The notes: generated from the sequence alone by a model not told the origin. Positions 1 through 8,176 are shown, numbered from the stretch's first letter. The stretch: 64,000 nucleotides of DNA from Marinobacter sp. ANT_B65 (GCF_002407605.1 NZ_NXGV01000001.1:447226-511225), one strand, 5' to 3'. Translations and numbers: made by a program.

Positions 1-1
1 T

Positions 2-658
2 GAAGGGTATACAATGGCCGCACAGGATGCTGCTTTGGGCATGGCGGCTGGGCCTGTTGCAGGTGTAGCGGCTGGAGCTGCGAAGAAGGCTGCTGGCCCA
101 TTGGTTAACAAAGCTAAGAGTGCTTTTCCGGGGCTGCATAGGGCAGACGTTACAATCTACAGCCAGTTGAATCGCGGGGAAACACTCCGCCAAAAATATA
201 GCCATCTTTCAAGCACCGAACGAAGAGCGATTATTAATGAGAGGTTGGAAGAGTCTGCTGCGAACAGGCTAGCGGCATTAGAGCGATCTATTCCAAGGGC
301 CCATTTTAAAGGTAGGCACGGAGCCCAAACAACATTAAGTGATCAGTTTGAGCGTGCTGTATATGGTATTGACCCTGTTACACAGAGGGCACGCTACCGT
401 AGAGATGGAAGTTTGGTTACTCCAAATTCAACAAGGTTTTTAAGTCATAGAGACCAATATAATGCCATTAAAAGAGCCGAAACTATTTACAAAAATACTG
501 GTAGTAGGGTTCTGGCAGAGCGACCAATTAAATTTGGATCGCAGGCTGGTGAAGGATTTTACGGAGGCACTGGAGTATATGATACTTCATATAGTGTGCA
601 AGTTTGGTTTAAGCAAAGTGCAGAACCAATAACCGCGTTCCCTATTCTTGGGAAGTAA
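2..658 (+). CDS. Rhs C-terminal tip with unclassified toxin domain (5' end outside window)
   Basis: The reading frame is open from base 2. Its first codons (EGYTMAAQD) match the internal hinge of the next Rhs tip at 2272-2400, so this is the 3' end of an Rhs protein and not a gene starting at the ATG at 14. An Ala/Gly-rich hinge (GMAAGPVAGVAAGAA) is followed by about 165 residues that differ from every other tip in the array. This variable part is basic and holds a conserved-looking stretch RHGAQTTLSDQFERA, then FLSHRDQYNAIKRAE. I do not recognise the toxin family. A nuclease is plausible from the His/Arg content, but no catalytic motif is certain. The immunity gene follows directly. Confidence 0.75.
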   Translation, partial: EGYTMAAQDAALGMAAGPVAGVAAGAAKKAAGPLVNKAKSAFPGLHRADVTIYSQLNRGETLRQKYSHLSSTERRAIINERLEESAANRLAALERSIPRAHFKGRHGAQTTLSDQFERAVYGIDPVTQRARYRRDGSLVTPNSTRFLSHRDQYNAIKRAETIYKNTGSRVLAERPIKFGSQAGEGFYGGTGVYDTSYSVQVWFKQSAEPITAFPILGK

Positions 659-674
659 TGAAAGGTTTGAATTT

Positions 675-1031
675 ATGTCTAGAAGATTAGATGTATCGGC
701 AGTGGTTAGTTTGATTAAAAATCTCGATACTGAAATGCTTAATGATGACGAATGGAATAGACTTAAAGAAGTTGACCCTAATCAAGAAGAGAAAATGCTA
801 AAGGTGTTTGAAGAGTTCATTGTTTCTGATTATGAGGGTATGGATTCGAGGTCCAAGAGTTTGATAAGGGATGGCTTGAAAAGTATTCTATCTTCATATG
901 AATTTGATTTTTCGTGTGTTTTGCAATTTATCGAGATGCCGTTTGAGCCGATAGATAAGCCAAGGAATTTTTTTTTATTGTTGTGGTATTCGCTTTTTAA
1001 AGAGCGGTTTTGGGATGATTTGGTTGTTTAA
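675..1031 (+). CDS. Putative immunity protein of the first Rhs tip
   Basis: This 118-residue acidic, soluble protein starts 17 bases after the toxin stop codon. A TTG at 648 would give nine extra residues and overlap the toxin; I prefer the ATG at 675 because AAAGG lies about 10 bases upstream. The sequence has no signal peptide and no membrane segment, as expected for a cytoplasmic antidote to a nuclease-like toxin. I do not recognise the family. The immunity role is inferred from position and from the toxin/immunity alternation seen three more times downstream. The region is AT-rich compared with the Rhs core. Confidence 0.55.
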   Translation: MSRRLDVSAVVSLIKNLDTEMLNDDEWNRLKEVDPNQEEKMLKVFEEFIVSDYEGMDSRSKSLIRDGLKSILSSYEFDFSCVLQFIEMPFEPIDKPRNFFLLLWYSLFKERFWDDLVV

Positions 1032-1127
1032 AATAATACTCCCAGCATTGCTAGGGAGACTCTGAGCTCTAATGGTACGAAGGTAAGCTAGCATCATGTA
1101 TAATGTAGAATCTGTTCGCCAAGATTA

Positions 1128-1421
1128 ATGTATTATCTTGAAGAGATTTGTCCGGTATGTGATGAGGGGGTGCTGGGCTTCCTCAGATGTAGTGACGGGA
1201 AAAAAATAATAATAATGTGTGAAGAGTGTAGCTCCGTTTGGTTGACCCCAGATGAAGTGGGCAAGCAGAATCCAATATACCCAGAAGCGCCTGACTTTTT
1301 GCTTCCTGACACTACTAGCATATCCATTAGTGGTGGTGATTCAGGGTGGGCCTCTCTCGAAGAGATAAAATTGGCGAGAATGTGCAGCTATGCTTCTGAG
1401 AACAGGAGTTATGAGCCGTAG
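1128..1421 (+). CDS. Small zinc-ribbon-like protein, possible orphan immunity gene
   Basis: This 97-residue protein has two Cys pairs (CPVCDEG near residue 8 and CEECSS near residue 31), which is the layout of a rubredoxin/zinc-ribbon knuckle. No signal peptide or membrane segment is visible. It sits in AT-rich DNA after the first toxin/immunity pair and directly before the junction to the second Rhs core copy. It may be an immunity gene that lost its toxin in the recombination that created this junction. That is inference; the protein itself is not recognised. Confidence 0.5.
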   Translation: MYYLEEICPVCDEGVLGFLRCSDGKKIIIMCEECSSVWLTPDEVGKQNPIYPEAPDFLLPDTTSISISGGDSGWASLEEIKLARMCSYASENRSYEP

Positions 1422-1578
1422 TCAGAATTCGCTGACTATTGCTCCAAGAAGATGAGCAAAAAAACATGCCGATATGGAGCTATCTCCCGTCCAGTCAATG
1501 GCTTTTCCGTTGATGGAAACACTGACTGAACCACCGGTGATGGTGTCGGGGGGGGCTGCACAGACAAGCTTGTCGCCC
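1422..1578 (-). pseudogene. PAAR-like protein fragment, antisense to the Rhs array
   Basis: On the minus strand this stretch reads GDKLVCAAPPDTITGG, then VSINGKAIDW, and ends at a stop codon next to the previous gene. The pattern G-D-x-x-x-C ... I-x-G ... V-x-I-N-G-K is typical of PAAR repeats, the tip proteins that cap VgrG spikes of type VI secretion systems and are often found with Rhs toxins. Only a C-terminal part is left; upstream on that strand the frame runs into the Rhs core, which is on the other strand. It is therefore a rearrangement scar. Confidence is moderate because the fragment is short. Confidence 0.4.
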
Positions 1579-1589
1579 TGGAGGGCAGC

Positions 1590-1970
1590 TGGTAGTGGTA
1601 CCTCCGTGATCCACAAACCGACAAACCCATACTCACCCTGATCGACGGCCAGCCCTACTTCTACGAACTGGACCACCGGATGATGCCCGTTCGGTTGTGG
1701 GATACGAATGGTCAGAAGGTCTGGCAGGGCAACGCCGATGCCTGGGGCAACTGCCAGCCTGAAACGCTCAACAACGCCATTCACCAGCCCCTCAGATTAC
1801 CGGGGCAGTTTGAGGATGAACTGACCGGGATCGTTCAGAACCGGTTTCGGGATTACGACCCCTCCACCGGAAGGTATCTGACACCGGATCCATACGGGAT
1901 AAAGGGTGGGCTGAATGCCTACCGCTACACTAAAAACCCATTGGATTATGTAGACCCGCTGGGGTTGGAG
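1590..1970 (+). repeat. Rhs core 3' repeat, copy A
   Basis: This segment encodes WYLRDPQTD through DPLGLE. It is nearly identical at DNA level to 3240-3620 and 6200-6580. Such repeated cores are the homology that lets silent tips replace the expressed one. Confidence 0.8.
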
Positions 1971-2840
1971 TTTCAGGCGGTTGTCACCGCAGACAATGCC
2001 CATGCGGGGGAAGACGCACCGGTTCTGGGTAACCTGGAACCGATGCAAGAAGTCCCTGTACCGGAAAGTCAGCTGTCACAACAATACCTTCACGAGACCG
2101 TGGGGCTGGATACGGTTGTTGTCGGACCTGATGGCCACGGTGAAACCATCGGCGCCCTGTATAGCAAAGTCTATGATCCCGAAGGCAACCAACTACCCGG
2201 CGTCGATAACCAAGCCGTTGAGGCGTTCAACGACGCCTACCGGCAAGCTGAGAGCATCAGTGAAACCCGGGCTGAAGGGTATACAATGGCCGCACAGGAT
2301 GTCGCTGTGGGAGTGGCGGCCGGGCCAGTTGCAGGTGTAGTGGCTGGGGCTGCGAAGACGGCAGCGGGAACGTTGGTTAACAAAGCTAAGAGTGCTCTTG
2401 GACTACTGAGAAAGACAGCTGTCCCAGATAGTAAATCTTTGATTAAACGTGAAAGTGGAGGGACGCTTGTCTTCCACGAAAATCTTGGTGGTCATACCAT
2501 TAGGAAACATGTTGGGAGAACCGATCAGCAGCTGCTACAGCGGTTTGAGGCTGAGCCAGATATCTTAGGCTCATCTACCTATCCCGACATTGAAACAGCG
2601 CAAAGAGTAATAGGTGATGTGCTTTCAAGAAACCAGAGTAATATCCAAGATTGGTTAACAAACAGTCCTAAGCCAAGGCTCTCACTAAATGAAACGCTTG
2701 AATATGAAATTGGTCGAGTAATTCCACAAGGAGATACGCTTTCTCAGTCTTCCAATAAGTCATTTGTTCTATTGATTAAAGATCCTTTGACTCCCAAAGG
2801 TTATCGGGTTCATACATCATTTCCAAAGGCTAACGATTAG
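1680..2840 (+). CDS. Rhs orphan tip with RNase A-like toxin domain
   Basis: The Rhs core signature (RYLTPDPYGIKGGLNAYRY, DPLG) occupies about residues 70-95. A hinge of roughly 140 residues follows, and the last 130 residues carry GGHTIRKHVGRTDQQLL and a downstream pattern (TAQRVIGDVL, IQDWL) typical of the bacterial RNase A-like toxin domain known from CdiA and Rhs tips (RNAse_A_bac). Such domains degrade RNA in the target cell. Core homology begins before the ATG, at about 1590, but is interrupted in frame by a TAG at 1593-1595 where sister copies have CAG. No good ribosome binding site precedes 1680, so this looks like a silent tip that needs recombination into a complete rhs gene. Confidence 0.75.
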   Translation: MMPVRLWDTNGQKVWQGNADAWGNCQPETLNNAIHQPLRLPGQFEDELTGIVQNRFRDYDPSTGRYLTPDPYGIKGGLNAYRYTKNPLDYVDPLGLEFQAVVTADNAHAGEDAPVLGNLEPMQEVPVPESQLSQQYLHETVGLDTVVVGPDGHGETIGALYSKVYDPEGNQLPGVDNQAVEAFNDAYRQAESISETRAEGYTMAAQDVAVGVAAGPVAGVVAGAAKTAAGTLVNKAKSALGLLRKTAVPDSKSLIKRESGGTLVFHENLGGHTIRKHVGRTDQQLLQRFEAEPDILGSSTYPDIETAQRVIGDVLSRNQSNIQDWLTNSPKPRLSLNETLEYEIGRVIPQGDTLSQSSNKSFVLLIKDPLTPKGYRVHTSFPKAND

Positions 2841-2849
2841 TGGTATCAC

Positions 2850-3122
2850 ATGAGTGAGATATTAGAATATTTCTTTGATGCATATTTTCATCAAGATTGG
2901 CGAGAGGATTATGCTTCGTCATTTAAGGCAGTTGAAGATTTTGCTAAATTTGAATCAATCGAGTCGAAGGCTAAGCTGGTCGGCGCTCTAAATGACTTGT
3001 TAAAAAAAGAAGATTTACCACAAAATACGATTAATAAACTTGGTGGAAACTTTAAGCCTGAATCTGAGGGTATGGAAGTTCGCGAATGGATAATCAGGGT
3101 GTTGGAGATACTTTGTAGATAG
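2850..3122 (+). CDS. CdiI-type immunity protein for the RNase A-like toxin
   Basis: This 90-residue acidic protein begins nine bases after the toxin stop. The N-terminal motif YFFDAYFHQDW and the small all-helical character match the contact-dependent growth inhibition immunity family (CdiI_2 type) that pairs with RNase A-like CdiA/Rhs toxins. It would act in the cytoplasm by binding the toxin domain. The family assignment rests on recognised motif style and on adjacency to the matching toxin. Confidence 0.7.
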   Translation: MSEILEYFFDAYFHQDWREDYASSFKAVEDFAKFESIESKAKLVGALNDLLKKEDLPQNTINKLGGNFKPESEGMEVREWIIRVLEILCR

Positions 3123-3126
3123 TATT

Positions 3127-3620
3127 CTGTACCGCTACGGCGGCCTTGGGCCGCCGGGCCTGGCGCAAAACCGAAGCGGGCACCACCCGCTACCTGTGGC
3201 ACAACGACGTACTGCTGGGGGAACAGAATCCCAAAGGCGACTGGCAGTGGTACCTCCGTGATCCCCAAACCGACGAACCTCTGCTCACCCTGATCGACGG
3301 CCAGCCATACTTCTACGAACTGGACCACCGGATGATGCCCGTCCGTTTGTGGGATCAGAACGGCCAGAAGGTCTGGCAGGGCAACGCCGATGCCTGGGGC
3401 AACTGCCAGCCTGAAACACTCAACAACGCCATTCACCAGCCCCTCAGATTACCGGGGCAGTTTGAGGATGAACTGACAGGCATCGTTCAGAACCGGTTTC
3501 GGGATTATGATCCCGCCACCGGCCGGTATCTGACGCCGGATCCGTTGGGGCTAAAAGGCGGCCTCAACAGTTATCGCTACACTCAGAACCCTGTGGATTA
3601 CATTGACCCGCTAGGACTGT
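3127..3620 (+). repeat. Rhs core 3' repeat, copy B
   Basis: This copy starts within a few bases of the stop of the RNase A immunity gene and runs to DPLGLCDQQ. It shares long identical DNA stretches with copies A and C and has a one-base shift near 3140. Confidence 0.8.
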
Positions 3621-4453
3621 GTGATCAGCAGGAGGTCAGCAAAGGCGTCTTCGCTTCCCTCACGGACGGAGCTCTTAATGCGCTGGCCTGGGTGGACGAA
3701 AAAACCACCATCCCGGCCTTGGCCGACCTCCAGACCAGTATGCTGGACGGGCTGGATGACATGGGAGCCAGAGCACACGCCAGTGGCAACAGTTGGGCGG
3801 CTCCGCTTCTTGGGGTGACCTACGCCGCCACCTATACCCTGATGCCGACCAGTGCTCTGGATATTGTGCCGGGTGGCAAAGCGGGTAAGCTGGGCAAGGT
3901 TGCCAAGAACGGTGACGAGGCAGCGGAGGCTAGCAGCAAGATTGCACAGCACTCGAACGCTACGCCAACAACAGCGTTAACATCCTCTCCTGTATCCCGA
4001 AAGACACCGGACGACTTCAACGGAGTCCACAAATCGGCTAACCATCGAAAAGCGGCTGCAGGTGAGTACAATGCCCACGCCTTGATGGTAGAAAAAGGCT
4101 TCAAACCGCTGGGCAATACCACCGGCGAGTATAAGCCGGGCAAGAACGGCATTGATGGGATATACGCCCACCCCAACCCACCGCCGGACTATGTGATTAC
4201 CGAAGCCAAGTACAACAAAGCGCGCATGTGCAAGACGGCGGATGGGCGCCAGATGTGTGATGACTGGGTGTCGGACAAGCGGCTTGAAGAGGCAGGGCTG
4301 AGTCGTTCAGAAAGGCGGCAGGTACTGCGAGGACTTAACAGAGAGGATGGCACTGTAGAAAAATACCTAGTTCGCACCAAGCCAGATGGCACTATAACTA
4401 CCCGGACGCTTAACAAAAAAGGTTATCTATCCGGCACACCCGATGGATTTTAA
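3146..4453 (+). CDS. Rhs orphan tip with PoNe-like PD-(D/E)xK DNase toxin
   Basis: The frame enters the Rhs core at WRKTEAGTTRYLWHNDVLL and holds the C-terminal signature RYLTPDPLGLKGGLNSYRY near residue 130. A hinge with small hydrophobic stretches (LLGVTYAATYTLMP) is shared almost word for word with the fourth tip. The variable C-terminal part has GIDGIYAHP and YVITEAKYNKA, that is D...E-x-K, the core of a restriction-endonuclease fold. Two DUF1910/DUF1911-type immunity genes follow, which identifies the domain as a PoNe-like DNase. The upstream core is frameshifted relative to a normal Rhs (YRYGG continues in another frame), and the first start is a TTG, so independent translation is doubtful. 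Confidence 0.72.
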   Translation: MGRRAWRKTEAGTTRYLWHNDVLLGEQNPKGDWQWYLRDPQTDEPLLTLIDGQPYFYELDHRMMPVRLWDQNGQKVWQGNADAWGNCQPETLNNAIHQPLRLPGQFEDELTGIVQNRFRDYDPATGRYLTPDPLGLKGGLNSYRYTQNPVDYIDPLGLCDQQEVSKGVFASLTDGALNALAWVDEKTTIPALADLQTSMLDGLDDMGARAHASGNSWAAPLLGVTYAATYTLMPTSALDIVPGGKAGKLGKVAKNGDEAAEASSKIAQHSNATPTTALTSSPVSRKTPDDFNGVHKSANHRKAAAGEYNAHALMVEKGFKPLGNTTGEYKPGKNGIDGIYAHPNPPPDYVITEAKYNKARMCKTADGRQMCDDWVSDKRLEEAGLSRSERRQVLRGLNREDGTVEKYLVRTKPDGTITTRTLNKKGYLSGTPDGF

Positions 4454-4462
4454 CAGGAGCGC

Positions 4463-5218
4463 ATGATGGTTAGAGATCCCATAAAATCCAAAGAATATTT
4501 TAATGACAACATTGCATTTCGGTTGGAGTGTCTGAGCGAAGATAAGGCCGATCTTGCAAATCCAGAGATCTTAAAGCCGACAGTTAGAGTGAACATATCA
4601 GTAGGAGTGATAGGCGACACCTTGATTTTACTCGAACTCCGCTATTCCCGCGGCGATGCCATTGCCGACATGAAAGAAGACGTTCAGCAATTGCTGACTT
4701 ACCGCCGTTTACAAGCGGCGCATGCCGATGCCTTGCCAGAAGAGGATCAGTCGGATCGTATCATGTGGGAGCGGTTGACCCAGGATCGTTACGAACTGTT
4801 CCTGCAATGGCTGGCCTTCGCCGTGGGTGTAGGCATGGATGCTGCTTATATCAAAGAGACAATCGGTTTCATGGACAATCAGGGACTGGATGCTCTGTTT
4901 GATCGAATCTGTATCCAACTGGGCGATACCAACCGACCGGTGGCGGACAAACTGCTGTACAAAAAACACTACGCCCCCCTGCTCAAGGTTCTGGATGCCG
5001 AGCCTTCCGATCGACCGGCTCTGATGAAAAACTTTCTGGATGGCTGGTACAAGAATCGAAAAGATCGACCGGGATACGATGCGCATACCCGTGATAACGA
5101 TGGATACTACGGCTACTGGTGCTATGAGGCAGCTCTGGTAACCCGCTTGTTTGATATTGACGACAGCTGCTATCGGGATCACCGCTATTACCCGGCCGCT
5201 CTGGTTCACGGAGACTGA
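4463..5218 (+). CDS. PoNi-type immunity protein (DUF1910/DUF1911), copy 1
   Basis: This 251-residue soluble protein follows the DNase tip by nine bases, with AGGAG upstream of the ATG. The N-terminal half is helical (SKEYFNDNIAFRLE), and the C-terminal half has the repeating pattern seen in DUF1911: MKNFLDGWYKNRK, YGYWCYEAALVTRLFDIDD, YYPAAL. PoNi proteins neutralise PoNe DNases in the cytoplasm of the producer. A second member follows after one base, which suggests either a duplicated antidote or an immunity gene kept from an earlier toxin variant. Confidence 0.72.
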   Translation: MMVRDPIKSKEYFNDNIAFRLECLSEDKADLANPEILKPTVRVNISVGVIGDTLILLELRYSRGDAIADMKEDVQQLLTYRRLQAAHADALPEEDQSDRIMWERLTQDRYELFLQWLAFAVGVGMDAAYIKETIGFMDNQGLDALFDRICIQLGDTNRPVADKLLYKKHYAPLLKVLDAEPSDRPALMKNFLDGWYKNRKDRPGYDAHTRDNDGYYGYWCYEAALVTRLFDIDDSCYRDHRYYPAALVHGD

Positions 5219-5219
5219 T

Positions 5220-6011
5220 ATGTTTCGCGACACCCGCCGCAGCCGCGAGTATTTTGAAGAGCTCTTGCCGGAGTTTGAAGAAGGGATTGAAGGCACCCAG
5301 CAAGGGCTCGACGACGGTGACTTCGCTCTGCCGGATGAACGGGTAGACGCTGCCCAGCAGTTGTATGAACTCGCTATCTTAAGGTGCATAGCCCATTACT
5401 CCAACGGAGCATCCCGAGAACAGCTAGCCCCTCTGGTGGCCGCTATCCTGCCGCTGCGCCGGCAACTGAAAACCGAAGCCGATGGCTTGCCCGTCAATCA
5501 ACAGGTATACCGCAAGCCGTTTGAGCAGTTCGGAGAGCAGGGGACAGCTTGTGGCTCCCCGAACCTCAATCGGTATGTGTATGCCCTGTGGTGGCTGTCC
5601 TTGTTGGTCGCCACGGGCTTGGACCAGAACCACCGGGAAGAGGCGTTAGCGCTGATTGACAATGAAGGAAAAGACGCGCTTCTGGATACCCTGAGCCAGT
5701 ACCTAAAGAGATCCGATGGCCCTGTGTCAGGCCAGTTGCTCTACCCCGAACTCTATCAGCCCTTACTGGACTGCTTCCGGAGCACTCCAGACGCCCGGCC
5801 AGGGCTGATCCGTAACTTTCTGGATGGCTGGTACGACCAACTCAAGGAGGCCGATTGGTACGAAAACCACCGGTGCGAACTGGAGTGTGTGTACACGGAG
5901 TATTACGTAGGGTATTGGAGCTTGGAAGCGGTATTGGTGGTTAACCTGCTGGACATTGATGACGCTCTCTTCAGAGATCACATGTACTACCCGGCGGCTC
6001 TGAGGATCTGA
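5220..6011 (+). CDS. PoNi-type immunity protein (DUF1910/DUF1911), copy 2
   Basis: The ATG at 5220 overlaps the spacing of the preceding stop (TGATATG), so the two genes are translationally coupled. The open frame extends back to 5151, but that part overlaps copy 1 and has no family resemblance. The 263 residues include RNFLDGWYDQLK and YVGYWSLEAVLVVNLLDIDDALF, clearly homologous to copy 1 but strongly diverged. Divergence of this size points to an old paralogue with its own specificity and not to a recent duplication. Confidence 0.72.
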   Translation: MFRDTRRSREYFEELLPEFEEGIEGTQQGLDDGDFALPDERVDAAQQLYELAILRCIAHYSNGASREQLAPLVAAILPLRRQLKTEADGLPVNQQVYRKPFEQFGEQGTACGSPNLNRYVYALWWLSLLVATGLDQNHREEALALIDNEGKDALLDTLSQYLKRSDGPVSGQLLYPELYQPLLDCFRSTPDARPGLIRNFLDGWYDQLKEADWYENHRCELECVYTEYYVGYWSLEAVLVVNLLDIDDALFRDHMYYPAALRI

Positions 6012-6075
6012 TGTCTCTCATCGCAGGAGTGTAAGGGAGCTATAAGTTGGCGGTAAAAACGAGAAACCATAGAAT

Positions 6076-6580
6076 CCGATGGCCGTAGCCACCGCTGGCA
6101 CTACAACGACCTGGGCTTCTGCATAAAACCGCAGCGGGCACCACCCGCTACCTGTGGCACAACGACGTATTGCTGGGAGAACAGAACCCCAGAGGCGACT
6201 GGCAGTGGTACCTCCGTGATCCCCAAACCGACGAACCCCTGCTCACCCTGATCGACGGCCAGCCATACTTCTACGAACTGGACCACCGGATGATGCCCGT
6301 CCGTTTGTGGGATCAGAACGGCCAGAAGGTCTGGCAGGGCAACGCCGATGCCTGGGGCAACTGCCAGCCTGAAACACTCAACAACGCCATTCACCAGCCA
6401 CTCAGATTACCGGGCCAGTTTGAGGATGAACTGACAGGCATCGTCCAGAACCGGTTCCGGGATTACGATCCTGCCACCGGCCGGTATCTGACGCCGGACC
6501 CATATGGGATAAAGGGTGGGCTCAACAGTTATCGCTACACTCAGAACCCTGTTGATTACATTGACCCGTTAGGGCTTTGT
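6076..6580 (+). repeat. Rhs core 3' repeat, copy C
   Basis: This copy starts about 60 bases after the second PoNi gene. The hinge that follows (6635-6870) is also shared with copy B, so B and C are the closest pair. Confidence 0.8.
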
Positions 6581-6943
6581 GATGAACAGCAAGCGCAGAA
6601 AGGGTTGCTTGCATCACTCTGGAGCGGCACCATCGATACGCTGGCCTGGGTGGATGAAAAAACCAGGATCCCGGCCTTGGCAGATCTTCAGACCAGCATC
6701 CTGGAAGGGCTGGATGACATGGGAGCCAGGGCCCATGCCAGCGGCAACAGCTGGGCTGTCCCGCTTCTTGGGGTGACCTACGCAGCCACCTATACTCTGA
6801 TGCCGGTCAGTGCTTTGGATGTGGTGCCAGGTGGTAAGGCGGGTAAGCTGGGAAAATTGGGGGAAAGTGCGGCGGATGCTGGGCAGGCGGCGAGACGGGT
6901 TGATGTTCCAAGCAAAGTAGAACCGGGTGTTCCAACATATTAA
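6089..6943 (+). pseudogene. Rhs orphan tip core, frameshifted and ended by an in-frame stop before its toxin
   Basis: From about 6076 the Rhs core can be read as SDGRSHRWHYNDLGF. It then shifts frame near 6120 and continues as HKTAAGTTRYLWHNDVLLGE up to RYLTPDPYGIKGGLNSYRY and the hinge LAWVDEKTRIPALADLQ. The frame is closed upstream by TAG at 6086 and downstream by TAA at 6941-6943. After that TAA the same frame continues without interruption into the HNH nuclease domain. The longest annotated-style ORF would begin at a TTG at 6170. The tip is most likely a silent or decaying cassette. Confidence 0.7.
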
Positions 6944-7372
6944 ACTCCTTTTAGCCCTCTAACAAAGGCTCAGAGAATAGATCTGAAAGCCAAGTTGGCG
7001 TTGAGGAAAATAACGAAGGATGAGTTCCGGCGATTAGAATGGGATAGACGATTTGCTAATCGAAGAGCAACAGGAGTTCGCAAATTCTGGGCCGAAGAAC
7101 GGGCCAGATTGAGAGCCGGTGAATCTGGGACTAGAAATTGGACTACTGAACAAAAAGACGCAATATTGTCTGGAAAGAGACCGCAATATAATGGGGAAAC
7201 TATACAGGGGCATCATAAATACAATGCTCTGGACCATCCTCAGATGGCTAATGATCCCACAAATATCTATCCTGCAACTAAAACGGAGCATTTCGAGCGA
7301 TGGCATGGTGGAGACTGGCGAAATGATACGTTTGGCGAACCGTCCAATCCACTATTCTTGGAGGAATTTTAA
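6944..7372 (+). CDS. GHH-type HNH nuclease toxin domain cut off from its Rhs core
   Basis: Reading continues in the same frame as the Rhs core after the TAA at 6941 (TPFSPLTKAQRIDLKAKL...). The only start-like codon for separate translation is TTG at 6995, giving 125 residues. The domain carries NGETIQGHHKYNALDHPQMA, then NIYPATKTEHFERWHGG, which is the GHH signature of HNH nuclease toxins found at Rhs, CdiA and WapA C-termini; the His-His pair and the later EH are the expected metal and catalytic residues. The motif is intact, so the nonsense codon alone separates it from delivery. A matching immunity gene follows at once. Confidence 0.72.
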   Translation, partial: TPFSPLTKAQRIDLKAKLALRKITKDEFRRLEWDRRFANRRATGVRKFWAEERARLRAGESGTRNWTTEQKDAILSGKRPQYNGETIQGHHKYNALDHPQMANDPTNIYPATKTEHFERWHGGDWRNDTFGEPSNPLFLEEF

Positions 7373-7726
7373 GTGTCTAATATTGTCGTGGTTGTAAATG
7401 AAAAGAATGTCGATGTGTCAGTGTTGAAAGAGTTGCACAAAATATTGGGCGGATCTTTAACAAAGATTCGTACTGAAATAAGTAAGGGGCTTCCAATTAT
7501 AGAAATGGAGATTTTTGACAGCCAATATGAAGAGAAGGCCAGCTTGCTAAGAAGATTGATTTTTTTGATTAGTTGTACCGGGTTGAAAGTTAGGGTATAT
7601 GAACTTCCTGAAGGAGACTCGTTCGAAACTAGCAGTGTGCGAAATGAGTCGTTAATTAGCATAGAGACTCTTGAAAACATACTTGGTTCTTCAGATGATG
7701 AGATGAATAGACAATTGGATATGTAA
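7373..7726 (+). CDS. Putative immunity protein of the HNH toxin
   Basis: The GTG start at 7373 follows the nuclease stop codon without a gap, so translation is probably coupled. The 117 residues form a small soluble alpha/beta-looking protein (IVVVVNEKNVDVSVLKELHK) with no signal peptide or membrane segment. I do not recognise the family. Its role is inferred from its place after the toxin and from the low GC it shares with the other immunity genes in the array. Confidence 0.6.
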   Translation: MSNIVVVVNEKNVDVSVLKELHKILGGSLTKIRTEISKGLPIIEMEIFDSQYEEKASLLRRLIFLISCTGLKVRVYELPEGDSFETSSVRNESLISIETLENILGSSDDEMNRQLDM

Positions 7727-7880
7727 ATCGGTTGTTCCAACCAAGATTTTTTGTATTTTTCACGCGTTGTCAAGAAGCCAGTTCAAAAGCTTTTCGCAAG
7801 TTGTTAGCGAAAATGTAGAGGTTTAATGATTCCGGACACCAACGTAGGTATTTGGGTCGCAATAATAAGCGAGATGTCCG

Positions 7881-7946
7881 ATGACCAGAAAGCGACGTTC
7901 ATTTCCTCCTGAGTTCAAGGAAGCCGCCAGTTTGGTGGTGATCTAG
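7881..7946 (+). pseudogene. IS3-family orfA remnant (first 21 codons)
   Basis: The short frame reads MTRKRRSFPPEFKEAASLVV and then stops. This is the usual N-terminus of an IS3-family orfA helix-turn-helix protein. Nothing of the rest of that IS remains to the right. A run of eleven G lies at 7980-7990. From 7727 to 8071 I see nothing else coding. Confidence 0.5.
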
Positions 7947-8071
7947 GCCTGCACGATTCCACAGGTAATATGATCTTTAGGGGGGGGGGGAGAAGCACGA
8001 TCTTGGCCGCCCCGCCTTTTTATTTTTAGTCAGAAACTTTGGTGTGGCTCAAAAAATGAGGCAGTGCTCTT

Positions 8072-8158
8072 TTAACCAATAAGCACCGTCGGATTACCAG
8101 CCACGATCTTGCCGCCATGGGGGGTACTATCACCCATCCGGGCAACGGCTTTGCCATT
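8072..8158 (-). pseudogene. PAAR-domain fragment interrupted by IS3 element
   Basis: On the minus strand the bases next to the IS end read NGKAVARMGDSTPHGG, then KIVAGNPTVLIG and a stop. R-x-G-D-x-x-x-H-G-G followed by G-x-P-x-V-x-I is the classic opening of a PAAR repeat. The start codon would lie where the IS3 element begins (8160), and the frame closes after 28 codons, so both ends are lost. PAAR proteins sharpen the type VI secretion spike, and this one is on the same strand as the lipase effector candidate upstream at 10.8-12.0 kb. Confidence 0.55.
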
Positions 8159-8176
8159 GTGACCTGCCCCCAGTCT

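Noticed and set aside
7980..7990. Run of eleven G as a phase-variation tract
   Set aside because: It is in a stretch without an intact gene or promoter, so no switch target can be named.
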